In this document: piece after piece, positions 1-13,500 of the stretch
How positions within the stretch are numbered: the stretch's first letter is position 1
Layout: each line of letters starts with the position of its first letter
Assembly: GCA_036426205.1 (NCBI GenBank)
Contig: CM071587.1
Span: forward strand, 3,859,958 to 3,923,957
Length of the DNA stretch: 64,000 nucleotides
Direction of reading: 5' to 3'
Source: Ascaphus truei
Lineage: Eukaryota > Chordata > Amphibia > Anura > Ascaphidae
The notes under the pieces: generated by a model
The model's database searches: none
Told to the model about the DNA's origin: nothing
The model's input: only the letters and a program-made list of their open reading frames with translations
Made by a program: the position numbers and the translations under genes

Positions 1-240
1 GCTCCCCTTTCTGCTCTCACCCCCTGCTCATGCCCCCCCCCCCCCCCCCCGGCGTCAAATGACGACATGAGGTTCATGTGATGTCACGTTGCCATGGCGA
101 CTTAAAGTTACAGAGGTCTCTCGTGATCCCCGGCATTTCATTTAAATGCCTTCGGGGAAAGCGCGGGGCCCCTGTAACCGGCGCGCCCCCCCAGAAAATC
201 TCGCGCCCGCCCCCCCAGTTTGTGCACCCCTGTTGTAGGC
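1..240. mobile_element. GC-rich MITE-like repeat fragment with poly-C tract
   Basis: Shares GGCGTCAAATGACG, TGATGTCACG and TTTGCACACCCCTGTT-like sequence with 54040-54240. The left end lies outside the window. It is downstream of the atp9a exon 8 donor, in an intron. Confidence 0.45.
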
Positions 241-384
241 AATCGAATTTTGAACAAAAAATGATTAAAATGCAGATGCGTTTTGGACAGTTTCGCGCCC
301 ATCTCTGATGACGCGATTGAAATATTAAGCAGGACGTAGAGAAATTTATGGCAAAACCCTTCGTCGGTTGAAAAAGCGACTCAC

Positions 385-465
385 CCGTGTGAAGGTGCCG
401 GCAAAATTATGAATGTCAATGTTCGGTTCTTCTGCGTACACGTACGATCGGATTTGGAGAAGGTC
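385..465 (-). CDS. atp9a: atp9a coding exon 8 (residues 215-241)
   Basis: Exactly 27 codons with acceptor TCCCCCAG and donor GTGAGT. It encodes [27 protein letters not shown], with only an Ala-for-Val change from human ATP9A in this stretch (FAGTF versus FVGTF). It is the last exon I can place; the next exon would lie to the left of base 1. Confidence 0.95.
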
Positions 466-3400
466 CTGGGGGAGAAAACACAAGTTATTTTAGGGTCTTA
501 AATCACGTGCACGAGGGAAGCAGCGCGCATTACTCGCCATTAGCAATGTACCCCCTTTAAACGTTGAACCATTTAAGAATGGTTTCAATGACATACACTT
601 AGAAAGGACAGGGATTAGGGAGTGATCAACTAAATCATACAAATTGTAATCTGGAAAATAATAACTTCCAATCGATAATTGTAGAGTAGGTGCAACTGTG
701 ATTTGAAATGAATCAAGGGAAATGAGGGGTACAAAATGTTTGTATCCCAAAAGAAAATTCACTTATATGCACACTACTAGGTGTAAAATGTAACTTTTAA
801 TGCTAAATACTTAAAACATATATTAGAGGAAAAGAATGGTATAATGAACATTAAAAAGGAATTAAATGCTTTCAACACACATGCACCGAGATACAGTTCT
901 CATTGATATACAGATTCCAATCAGTAATTGATACTGGAATCCAAGAGAGTTAGCAGGGTGCAACCAGCCCAGGTGAGCCCAAGGGCTCCGCGCTTACACA
1001 CTGTAACGCAAATACATGTGTTGCCACTAACAGCAGCAGGGATAAGTGTCTGTATACCTAAACATCCAGTTGGCAACACTATACCAGTGAAACCATTCCC
1101 TAGCTGCTACACTGTTTTTATATATTGGCTGCGCTAGTGAGCTGCTGGAACAAACACTATGTTAAAACAGCCCCATAATGGGGACTGATGACATAATCAC
1201 GCGGGGCTGTATCTCGGTGCATGTGTGTTGAAAGCATTTAATTCCTTTTTAATGTTCATTATACCATTCTTTTCGGTAATATATGTTTTAAGTATTTAGC
1301 ATTAAAAGTTACATTTTATACCTAGTAGTGTGCATATAAGTGAATTTTCTTTTGGGATACAAACATTTTGTACCCCTCATTTCCCTTAGAGACATACACT
1401 TGTCTGATGTTTTTAGGAAATGGGGAATTAGTTCATCTGTCAGGGCAAAAAGTGATGCAACTGAGGTTACCCCTGCCTGCATTGTGTGAGATCCGAAGCC
1501 TGCCTCAATATAACGCCTTAAATATGACTGTGTGGGCCTGAGGTTCAAAACCTCCCGGGGAGACTTCGATCAATCGTTCCTTTTTTAGGTTCCCTGCACT
1601 TTGTCGGGGACCAGAAGGGTGAAGGGGGGTTGGATTCTTAAAAAGGAAAAAAATGTGGCAAGTTCCCAATAAATATTAATGATAGTAAAAGTGTCTGCAT
1701 GTTGGATTAACAGATATGAGTGCAGCAAATAAAAATACCACTGGCGGGTGCATTTGCTGGTCTCAGCAACCCTGTCTTTCCCCATTATCGCTAAGCAAAC
1801 AGTGCTTCCACTGCAGCCAGGGATTCTGGGTAATGACAAGCAAATGAGCACCGCGTCACTCATCCATTTGATATACGAATATAATTGGTGTAAAAGAGTG
1901 ACAATGACATGTGAGGTGCAGCAGCCTAGAGCCCTATCACATATAAACTGTATATATTAAAACATCTGCATTGTTAAAGTGACAAAAAGGTCCTATTCTG
2001 TATATCCTTTGTATTTTTACAAGGAGGTGCTCATTCAATATTTGAACAGACCCAAATAAATGCGACCCTTTTACACTACTTATTTAGTATTCCCAAGATA
2101 AACATTCACTAACCACCACGATGCCCACAGAGTTATTTATTCTGGGAGCCAACTTGTTATTCGCCTTCACCATAACCGAGGATTTAAAAAATAAGGTGAA
2201 ACATCTGGACAGCCTCAGGAAATTAGCTGATTACTGGCAGATGAGGGTATTTGAACCAATAATGCTTCATTTAAACTACACTCTGGGTATGTGTAATACG
2301 CAAGTAATGGGTCAGTGCGTGACAAAATAAATCAAGGAACTTATGAGTGATACGAGGGGTAACTGTCCCATTGAGAGCACAATGTCAGGCAGTTGCTGTC
2401 AGGACAATGGATGCATTTGAAGAAGTAGGAATTCTAAAAGCATTCATGCAGGCAGCACCTCCTTTATTAATTCACTTTTATTTTTTAAATTATGGGAAAT
2501 TAATTTGTCATACTTGGGAGCAAAAGCGGTGCAAAATTAATATTTCATGTCATCATTTATACTTTCTTTGCCTTTTAAACATTCAACGTCTACATTTAGA
2601 TGGAATATCCCAAACTTGTCCTTCTCCCTGAAAGCAATTTTAGCTGTTACTGTGCTATATTTGTGGTGTTTTGCAGTTAAGAATCAGTGTCCGAAATTGC
2701 CGCGTCGGTGGATGTAGAATTACCCCCTTAGTGGCAAGTATTTGTTAACATTGGACTATATACAAAGCCTGCTAATTATGCACACGCTTAAAGAAGCAAT
2801 CAGGCAATTCACGAAATATCCTACATCTGTTTAAAAAAAAAAAAAAAAAACAGTTCTGTAGTATAATTAGATAGCACTTACTACCTTTTTTTAAAATTAT
2901 TATTCAACTCTTAATGCCAATGTTAATGTGCTTTAATATACTCAGCATCCTTTGATTTCTACAGCAGGCTGTAGCCCACCTCCCCAGCAGTGCAAGATCT
3001 TTGCAACACTTTCCTGTTTGTGATCATTTGTTGCCAATATTCCCAGCAGTTTTAGCTGCAACCTGTAACAATAGATAATGTTACCGTAGTAATTACTCTG
3101 ACAAACCCCACCGACATTGCAAATGCATTCAATGATTACTTTGTGGGGTGTGCTACTAACTTATTAGCGAAATGCAACCCAAACCACAAACCTGAATCTC
3201 ATCCTGGGAGTATCCCTACAGTCCCACCCCCTCCCAACACTGCCCACAATTTTCAATTTGGCCCAGTATCCGAAGAGGAGATTACACAAGCGCTCCTCAA
3301 ATTAAAACTAAGCAGCCAATGTGGACCTGACTTATTACAATCTAGGTTCATAAGACTTGGTGCCCCAGCAATTGCCAAACCAATTGCTTCCATAGTCAAC

Positions 3401-6400
3401 TCTATCCTGTCTGCAGGCCATATCCCTAAGACCTGGAAAACTGCTAGAGTTGTCCCAATCTTCAAAAGTGGGGACAAAAACACTGTCTCAAACTACAGGC
3501 CAATCTCCCTTCTCCCAATACTATCCAAAGTCATGGAAAAATGTGTCCACTCCCAATTAAGCGATTACTATACCAAGACAAATTTCCCTAGCCAATTCCA
3601 ATCTGGTTTTCGCCCTAAACACTCAACCGTAACTACCCTGCTAAAAGTTTGCAATGAAATCCAGTGTGGAATGGAACGGGGTCAACTCACTGGTGCAGTA
3701 TTCCTAGATTTTGCAAAGGCTTTTGATACTGTTGATCATGCTATCCTGCTTAACAAACTCCAGAGCTCTGGAATAGGGAAGCATGCTTTAAACTGGTTTC
3801 AGTCCTACCTATCAGGTAGATCCCAACATGTGTCCATCTCAGGCTCTAACTCCAACCCCCTGGATATCACCTGCTGTGTCCCGCAAGGCTCTGTTCTGGG
3901 GCCCCTACTCTTCTCAGTGTTCATCAATGATCTTCCCACAGCTTGTAAGGAAGCCTCAATACACATGTATGCAGATGACACAATCTTATATGCACACAGC
4001 CATAGCCTCTCCGACCTTGAACACGTACTTCAGTCTGACTTTTTGAGACTCGAAAACTGGATTTCCCAAAACAAACTGTTTTTAAACAAACAGTGACAAG
4101 ACTGTAACAATGGTATTTGGGACCAAGACTAAATTTTTAAAGCTTCCAGTGACTGAGCTCCAGATCAGAACCAACGCTAACACCACCCTAACCCCTGTTA
4201 CTAGTTTTAAATACCTGGGCATATGGTTTGACTCCCACTTAACATTCGGAATGCATATTGATGCCCTGACATCCAAAACCTATGCCAAACTAGGTGTACT
4301 TTACAGGAACAAATCCTCCCTAAGCCTGCTGGTCAGAAAGCGTATCGCACAGCAGATGCTAATGCCAATTATCGACTATGGAGACATAGTATATGGCTCG
4401 GCACCCCAAACCCACCTTGGCAAACTTGACACCCTCTACAATTCAATTTGTCGTTTCGTTCTCCAATGCAACTACAACACACATCACTGCGAAATGCTCA
4501 AAGAACTAGATTGGTCATCACTCGAGTCTAGGCGCAAAGTTCACCTTTCCTGTCTTGCCTTCAAATACTTTCTGGGCAAGCTACCCGTCTATCTGAACAA
4601 GCTCCTCACCCCTACCACACGCAGCACTTATCATCTAAGATCAGACTCCAAAAGACTTTTCATGGTCCCAAGGCTCAACAAGGTATCCGGCCGTTCCTCC
4701 TTCTCTTACCGTACACCCCAAAACTGGAACAACCTACCGGAGACTCTCACATCCACCACCAGCTTAAGTTCTTTCAAATCTAAGGCTGTCTCACATTTTA
4801 ATCTGTAACTGTTACATACGCCTATAATATACATCTTCTCTAACTGTGCATGCAATGTATTGTATATAATGTATACCCTGTTCATTTATGTAACTGTATT
4901 TGTAACCATGTATTAGTTGTCATATTAACTATGTCCAGGACATACTTGAAAACGAGAGGTAACTCTCAACGTATTACTTCCTGGTAACACATTTTATAAA
5001 TAAATAAATAATAATATAAGAAAACATTGTAACTGCTGAGTTATGGAAAATAGCTGAAGCGCTCAAATGCAGGTATATCTAAAAATGATAATAAGCCAGA
5101 CCACTGTACCAGGGTACTAACAATTGATATAGTACCTATTGTGTCATATAATGGGTACTATCCTCCTGAAGACAGGTGGTGTGTGGTGCAACCCACTCAC
5201 CATTTGTCTCATCGGCAGGTTCCCCTGAAAAATATGCAAATACTCACATCCTGGTAGGGCAGGCAGGCAGGCTGTGCAGCTACTCAATGCAATACAGGGA
5301 AAAGGGAGACCAAAAAGCGCACCAGCACAAACGGAGCAGGAAGAAACCAGAACAAAAAAATGATTAAAAGGGCACTTTAATGTGGCAAAACGACCCATCC
5401 AATGCATTTCGAACGTCGCTGCGACGTTCGAAATGCATTGGATGGGTCTTTTGCCACATTAAAGTGCCCTTTTAATCATTTTTTTGTCCTGGGTTCTTCC
5501 TGCTCCGTTTGTGCTGGTGCGCTTTTTGGTCTCCCTTTTCCCTGATTTACATAGACACACAGGACTTCAATATACTCTAAAGGGTGGATTCAAGTGGTTC
5601 CTCCAAGATTCTTTTAATTCTTGTATCACTCAATATATTATTATTATATACTGCAATGACTCTACAGTTGAGCATCGATTGTTGGAATTTTTCCTATCTT
5701 TGCCTACATGGGGTTAGGCCTGGTTATTATTTTCTGCTCTAATTCTGTTTCTGTTTCAAGCTATTGGCTAATAAAGCCTACATTTATTTCTCCTAAAACG
5801 TCTCCAGTGTTTTACCCTCTGCGCAAGTCTTCTAGTCTCCCTGAACAGTTTATCTGTCCTCGGTACAGGCATACCCCGTTTTACGTACACCCACTTTACG
5901 TACACTCACAAGTACGTACATTTATTTTTTGTTGCACCTTACCCGTGTATGTATGCGTGCTTCGCGAGTACGGACACCAGGGGGCGGCGTGCGCACCTCA
6001 ACACTCCTGCAACCTCCTTCATGCTTGTCTTTATTATGGTGCTCTCCCTGTTCCCTCTGCCTTCCCTGTTCCCTCTGCTCTCTCTGCCCTCCCATCTGTC
6101 TCCGTTCCCCCTCCCATCTGTCTCCGTTCCCCCTCCCATCTGTCTCCGTTCCCCCTCCCATCTGTCTCCGTTCCCCCTCCCATCTGTCTCCGTTCCCCCT
6201 CCCATCTGAAATGCATTGGATGGGTCTTTTGCCACATTAAAGTGCCCTTTTAATCATTTTTTTGTTCTGGTTTCTTCCTGCTCCGTTTGTGCTGGTGCGC
6301 TTTTTGGTCTCCCTTTTCCCTGTAACTGCTGAGTTACACTGACTGAAGGACTGATAGAAACTGAAAGGCAGCCATTTGGTGAACCCTGGGAAGCAGGATC

Positions 6401-7734
6401 TTTACTGATTGATCACGGGAGAACCAAAATCGATCGGCAGCTTAGGTTATTCATTTTCAATAAAGGTAATTATTATTATTTTTTAAGTGCTGCTTGTTTT
6501 GCCTCTTGAAAACAATCGCTTACATTTGGTGTCCCTTCAATGTAGTCAGTCATCAAAATATTCGTATCTAAAGCCCATGTTTAATATGTCTTCCCCTTTG
6601 CTTAAAGCAGCAGTGCCTTTTTTTATTTATTTCTTTTCCCTTTAATATGTGGATCAATACAATCCACACAATGATAAGTAATTAGCTAAGTTGCCGATCG
6701 ATCAGCGAAGATTCGGCTCGGGGGTTCACTAAATGGCTGTCTTCTGTGGGGAAGATCATGTGACCGGGCAGTCACTGCAGTAGATACAACTGGTGCACTG
6801 CTAGAGAGAGGGCAGGGCTCAAAAAGGGGTGTGCCAGAACCTGTTTCAGAAGAGGAAGCGGATGTGACTGTGTAAATGATTGCTACAGAGACAAAAAATG
6901 CTTGTTACATTATAATACATAAAAAGTAATTCAGAGTTGATTTTTATTTTAAATGCTACAAGTATTTTCTCATAGTACAGACCTTATGTATTAAAAAAAA
7001 AACACATGTAGGATATTGCTTGGTCTGCAGCTTTAATACAGTAAGTTGAAACTGCATTCCAATGAGTGGAACTGAAATCTTTTAGAGCGAGGGGAGGACA
7101 GCTTTCCCAGCCTTGTTAGACACAGAGCTGAAGCACTCAACACCAGTGGCATCTGACACACATTATGAAGAGGACAAGGAGATGTAACACTCACAGCTGC
7201 CGTGGGCAACCTTTGCGTGCAGGACACAGGCAGTCTCAGCTTCCAATCCGTCTCCCCGTCGAGCTGATCAGTCCGCAGGAAGCAGGAGCCTGCGGATAGT
7301 GTTACGTTCCACAGTTACCGCGTCACTTTGTAACAACGGGACGCAGCAACCCTTACTGGAGTGTCTGCTTATGGTGCCCACTGTGACTCGTCACATAGCA
7401 ACTACACGAACGCATGCTGGCTCTACTTTTTATTCCTCGTATAGTGTTATATGCAGGGTCCGGTCCTAAAACACAATGGTGTACAAGGCACAGGGAAATA
7501 ATGCAGTTGGCCCACATCCCAAGGAGCGGAGAGTGACGATTAAACCAGGATTGCTACAACAAACACCACTTACCGTCCCAGAGGTGGCTGCATTCATGCG
7601 TCTCAAGTCTATTGTCCACAGCACCGCACCATTGGGACCCTCGTTTTGATAAAGGCCCCAAGAGATGGCCGAAACATTGATTATGTCACAATAAACCGGT
7701 TTATTTGTTTCTTAAGACCCGCGAGTGCCAGCCT

Positions 7735-7809
<75 letters not shown>

Positions 7810-8773
7810 GAATAAAACACAAAGTAGGTGCCGCAATCAAATCACCCCTGGATGACTTGGTAATAAAAGATAACCAAAGGTCAGGGTAGATAATGACCCT
7901 CTGGTGGTGCTACCGACCCATGGGGAATATGTTAAACATGAAGAAGGGAAAAGAAGGGTCATAAAGGTGCACTCAAACAGTATATAATGGAAAAATAGAA
8001 AAAATGGACTTTATTGGCAATGAGTATTAAAAAACACACAAGACAGACCCACACAAATCTCATAATAAATTGCTGTGTGATACAATGATGGAAAATTATA
8101 CACCAAAAAGGCACATGAAATCTGGTAGGAACCAAAACAAAAAAGTACAGATATACCATAACAAAACCAGGGGAAAGAAAATTCCCCCAGTGTTGTAACT
8201 AAGATCGGCCGATCTATAGCAAAAAATCAAATAATTAGAGAATTGGTAAACCAAACCAGAACACAGAAAAATATATATAAATAAATAAGGTGTAACACAC
8301 AGCTAGATGATAATAATGTTGTGACCCTATGATGTGCTGCAAACAGACTGTACAAGCTGATGCCAAAACTATGCTGCACACATGAAATAATCAGCAAGAG
8401 AATGGAGTCCAAAATAGTGCACTGGTAGCACTCATCTTAAGTCCCCAGAGGTAAGAGCTCAATAATAATGAGCAAAGGTAATGCTGGAGCAGCCCAGGGA
8501 CAGAGAGCGCTTGCAGATAGGTATTGAACAAGGCAGTGAGGAAGTCCCAACATACAGACCAGCGTCCCACGCTCAGGCACCAGCGACGTCACAAACGAAA
8601 ATCTTGGGCAATCAGATGCAGCACACGGGTCAGGAGGAGGTGGGGGTACTGTCACAGCTCTGCTCCTTTTTTTTTAATACTCATTGCCAATAAAGTCCAT
8701 TTTTTCTATTTTTCCATTATATACTGTTTGAGTGCACCTTTACGACCCTTCTTTTCCCTTCTTCATGTTTAAC

Positions 8774-8818
<45 letters not shown>

Positions 8819-10562
8819 GTTACTTGTGAGCACCTACACGTCTCACACAGGGCTGCAACCCTGCTTCTAGTTTCCAAATCTGAAGTGTGGCAGTGTTTCT
8901 AATAAGCCAGTGACCTCTGACCTCTGACCTCTTCATTGCCAAAGGACGTGGCAACAACTCACTGCCAATCGGTGAACAACTATATCGCGGAATTTCCACG
9001 CTGCCCTCCGCAGACACAGGGGGAAATTGCATCTCCAAATGCGCACTGTTTCAAGCGATTGTTTTTCTAAGGGCTCGCTGTCTCCGCTGCATGCGCGCCT
9101 GCCAGGCTGACGTCACCCAGCAGGTTCACCCTCATTGGCTGACCCGCCGGGGGGGGGGGGGGGGGGGGGCATGGCCACCGCGCTCGTCGCGAGTATTGAT
9201 CTCAATTTGTCCTGTCTTCAGGAAAAACCGGCGCGAGCGGCCGCCAATAGCAGCGCGTCCGGCCCCTTTGAGGGGCGGCTCTTGTCTCTGCCGCGCCCGC
9301 CGCAGCGGGGACCTGGCCTAATGGTTGAAAACAGAGGCTTACCGTTTTTCTCGGACGTCCTCAGAAAGATCATGTCGGCCGGAATCCGCTGATTCTGTAA
9401 CATGGAAAGAGAGGCCGGTATTGGGGTCGTCCCCCCTCCTTCACACAGCACGTAAAACAGATGCTTCTGCATTATAATAATGATCATAAAATAATGTGCA
9501 GCAAAACGTGCAATCTTATATGGCTTTTTTATTTTTAAATAAATCAGTCCTGTAGTATTAGATAATAGTGACTGTTTTTTATACTCTTGCTATTTTTAAT
9601 GAGTTTTAAAGCGCCTTTTGATTTCTGTAGCAGGTTTTTGCCCACATCCCCAGCAGTGCAAGATATTTGCAACACTTTCCTGTTTGTGATTATCTGTTGC
9701 CAATGCTCCCAGCAGTTTTAGCTGCAAACTGTAACAATAGTCAATGTTACCTTAGTAATGTAAGGACACGTTGTAACTGCTAAGTTAGGCCGCGCCTATA
9801 GTGCCTTCGATGGCGACGGCGACACGATGGGTGACGTCACCCGTCGCCACCGGCAAAAGTTATATTTCGCCGGGAGGCGGCATCGCGGGTTTCCGCCCAT
9901 TTGATTGGTTCAAGGGCCGTCACGTGACGCGACAGCCCTTGAAAAATCACATTTTGTCAGCTACCAGTTTTCGCGACGGCGACGTCACGCGCACTATAAG
10001 CGCACGCGGCGGCGGCAATGCGCTTGTTTTTGGGCAACGTCGCATCACCGGCACTTTAAGCACAGCCTTACACTGACTGAAGGATTGATTGAAACTGAAA
10101 GGCGGCCATTATGTTAGGCACACAATCAGGATCTTTACAGATTTATAACAGGAGCGCCAAACGATTGCCGGCTTAGGTAAGAATGTAGTATTATACATTG
10201 TCCCACGCTTTACATATAAAAATGATAATAAACAAAATAAATTAAAAAAAGGGGGATATAGTATTGCTGCTTTAAAAAAAATGTAAATAATATAAAAATA
10301 TATATATATTCTGCTGGGGAATTTTAACAATTTAACTTTATGCCGAAGATGTTATTACAGTTCTTTTGGAATTGCCAATATAATTATCATTTTATTGAGA
10401 ATATTTATTATCATTTATTAATGATGTTTAGAATTTCAGTTCACTGCAATCTGCAATCTACAAAATGCCAATGGAGGTGTAACCCTTTCACTGTGCGTGG
10501 CTGCCTCTGCTGGCAGTGAAAAGGTTAAAACACACACAGACACACTCACAGACACACTCACA

Positions 10563-10599
<37 letters not shown>

Positions 10600-13500
10600 A
10601 GACACAGACACACCTCCTCCTCCCAGAAATAATTGGAGATGGACAGAAAGAGAGAGGTTTAGATGCTCTGGGACCATTTGTACAAGATTATTACTTTCAG
10701 CCACATGCAGGGAGTATTAACATGTCACTGTCAAAATCTAACCTTTTCCACTATAACGAGGTCTCCAACCTGGATACTGGAACTCCTCACTTTCATTGTA
10801 CCTGGGGAGGGGAAAACAGGCGATATTAATTCAAATGTCATGCAGATTTTATATATCTTAATATTTATGTTTTAACTTAATAACCCTTTAGGTCAGGGGG
10901 TGACCACTCCAGTCCTCAAGGGCCACCAACAGGCCAGGTTTTCGGAATAACCCTGCCTCAGCACAGGTGGCTCAATCATAATGACTGCACCACCTATGCT
11001 GAAGCAGGGATATCCTGAAAAACCTGACCTGTTGGTGGCCCTTGAGGACTGGAGTTGGCCACTCCATGCTTTAGATGAGTTCATAATTTTGTATAGTTAT
11101 AAAAAAAAAAAAATTGTTAACTAAAACTACACATTTATCCTAATTACATCATTCATTTAGCAGTTAGCCAGGGATGTTTTTATACTGATGAAATAAAAAG
11201 TTTAAAAAAAAAAAAAAAACTTTTTCTAGGGGCACGTAAAATGGCTGCCATTGTAACATTGATAAGTGGGACATGTAAGAAACTACCAAGATTTCATGAT
11301 ATTTTTCAACTACAGAAAGACTATTTTTGATGATGATGATGATGATGACATATTTAAGTGGATAGGAAAACATATTTTTAATGATAGTTTTATTTCATAT
11401 AGCGCTTTTCTCCCAATGGGACGCAAAGTGCATCACTATTGCAGTATAGTGCGCGGTACGCAGTATTGTGCTGTACATTGGCTTTTTGCAGACACCGTCC
11501 CTGCCCAGATGAGCTTACAATCTATGTGTTTTTTTTTATGTGTTTTTGGTGCTTGAGGCACAAGGAGATAAAGTGACCTGCTCAAGGTCACAAGGAGCTG
11601 GTGTGTGTGTGTGTGTGTGTGTGTGTGTTCTGTCTTGACCAGTCATGCAGTGTATGGGTAAACAGAGAGACACTGGAACAGTAGGAGCAGTAGATAAACA
11701 GACGTCATACAGGCATTTCAGTCAGAAAGTTACCCCTATTTACAGTTCTGAGATCTCCTCTTAGGCCTGGTCCCCGCTGTGGCGGACGCTGCAGGGACGA
11801 GAGCCCTCCCCTCAATGGCGCCGGGCCCGCTGCGAGGGGGGGGCGCAGCGCTGGGGCGCGAGTTTCTCCTGCTCTCAATAGAATTGAGAGCAGGACTCGC
11901 GACGGAGCGCTAAGCCACGCCCCCGGCGGTTCAGCCAATGAGGGCGAACCTGCCGGGTGCCGTCATGGCCGCGCCCCCATCACTCCCCCGCCACGCCCCC
12001 CTCCCCCCCCCCGGGTCACTCTTCCTGCAGCTCACTGCAGACCGGGGAATCGGCTGCACGCGCCGCCAGTCTCGCGGGCGCGCATGCAGCGGAGGTACTG
12101 GGGCCTCAGCCTTACACTGAACACGCTGCAGCATAAAATGTATGCGGGAAGGAGGGGGGAGGGGGTGTTACTGATATAGCTATTCTGCTGAGAGAATGGG
12201 GCATTGTGAAACATCACCAGCTTGTAGTAATAATTACAGCCGCTGACCAGTTCGTTGCCATAACGGCCACGCAGTCCCTTCGAATACCAGCAGAGGAACT
12301 ATGACCGTTATTCTCCTGCTGGTGTGGGTGAGAGGCCTGGAGCTTTGAGAGCCTTAAAAATACCAACCTGACCATCCTAACAAACCTTCCTAGGACCCCA
12401 ATGAACTGACATGTGGTGGGTCAGTCCGTCCTAGGGCCAAAGAGTACTATTGGCAGTAACAATGCTTCACAATCCATGACAGGACCCCTTGGCAGGGAAG
12501 GGGGCAGGCCAGGGTACCACGTTTTCCAACTGGGCATTTATTTTACAGCACCATTACTCAGATACACGTTGGCGTTCACCTCCCTCTCGGTGGCACGCGA
12601 TTTATTGTCAGCTAATGTGAAGTTTGCCTTTATGAGCAGGTCTGGTTTAACTCAGCAAAAGCTCGTTTTAATGGGCTACAGATTTCAGGAAGTTTCGATG
12701 GGGAACCCACAAGCCGGTGTTCTGGAATGTGCAACACCTCTACTGTACCCTCTGATTCATGGGCTACCAGAGCGCAGAAGGAAATGAACCTCAGCCACAA
12801 AGGTCACTTTCATTTTACGGCCTAAATCCCCTGTATTAGCATCATTATGAGAGCATGCCTTGGCCTTCCTGATACCATAACAGAACAACAACCACAAAGA
12901 CAACTGAGGGTTTGGGGGAGGCGGGTCCCCGTCTGCCATGTTTTGTCATTGGTGAGCGTTTCACATCTCCAACGTGCTAAACTTGCTGGTACTGTTATTC
13001 ACGGTTTCATGGACTCTTGTAAGCACATCCCGAATGCACTGTTATATTATACCAGGGGACACACACATCAATACCATTTAATTGCCTTCCTTGAAAATAT
13101 TGAATTGTCCTTAAAACTGAAAATAGAATTAAGTGTTGTGAAAAAGGAATATTTTTAATTTCAATGGGAACACTGTAATTATTATCTTAACAATCCTTTA
13201 ACCAGGACAGTTTGGTTAACGAGGTCTCAAGCAGACACAATCTAAGGCTGAGTCCATAGAAGGCACCTCCGTGCTGAGGCGTGCGGACGCTCCGCTCTGA
13301 GCCCCTGCATCCTCCATGAGGATGTCTTTAGAGGGGGCTCACGCGAGCGTCCGCAGGCGTGCTGAGGCGTTGGATTTTTCAGCCGACAGCCAAGCTGTTT
13401 TTCAGAGCGCTGTCGGCTGAAAACATCCAATCAGCGCGGAGCAGCGTCAACGTCACGGCGCCGTGCCATCGGCGCCGTGACGTTGATGTCGGTGCGTGCG

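Larger units (their letters stand above)
5044..6321 (+). mobile_element. composite Penelope-like or SINE-like insertion with about 15-bp target-site duplication
   Basis: Flanked by identical GTAACTGCTGAGTTA at 5029-5043 and 6322-6336. Inside are a 250-bp palindrome (5295-5544), a Tigger-like fragment start (TACAGGCATACCCC at 5864), a 22-bp minisatellite (6091-6207) and a third copy of the palindrome arm (6208-6321). The 'TTTTGCCACATTAAAGTGC' tail resembles sequences I associate with Penelope-like elements. No reverse transcriptase is visible. Confidence 0.55.
7440..8780. mobile_element. Penelope-like composite with inverted arms and microsatellites
   Basis: Contains a hammerhead-like motif (7646-7675) followed by CACAATAAACCGGTTTATTTG, (TG)n(TA)n at 7735-7809, and inverted arms of about 105 bp at 7927-8033 and 8670-8777. 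Terminal hammerhead motifs, inverted or partial long repeats and variable ends are known in Penelope-like elements. No reverse transcriptase is seen, so the class is inferred. It lies in atp9a intron 6. Confidence 0.45.

Noticed and set aside
5708..6253. 181-codon plus-strand open frame
   Set aside because: It runs through the 22-bp minisatellite and a transposon fragment; all frames stay open there because the unit lacks stops.
12413..12787. 124-codon plus-strand open frame
   Set aside because: No recognisable motif, no splice context, and it lies in an atp9a intron between exons that join in frame.
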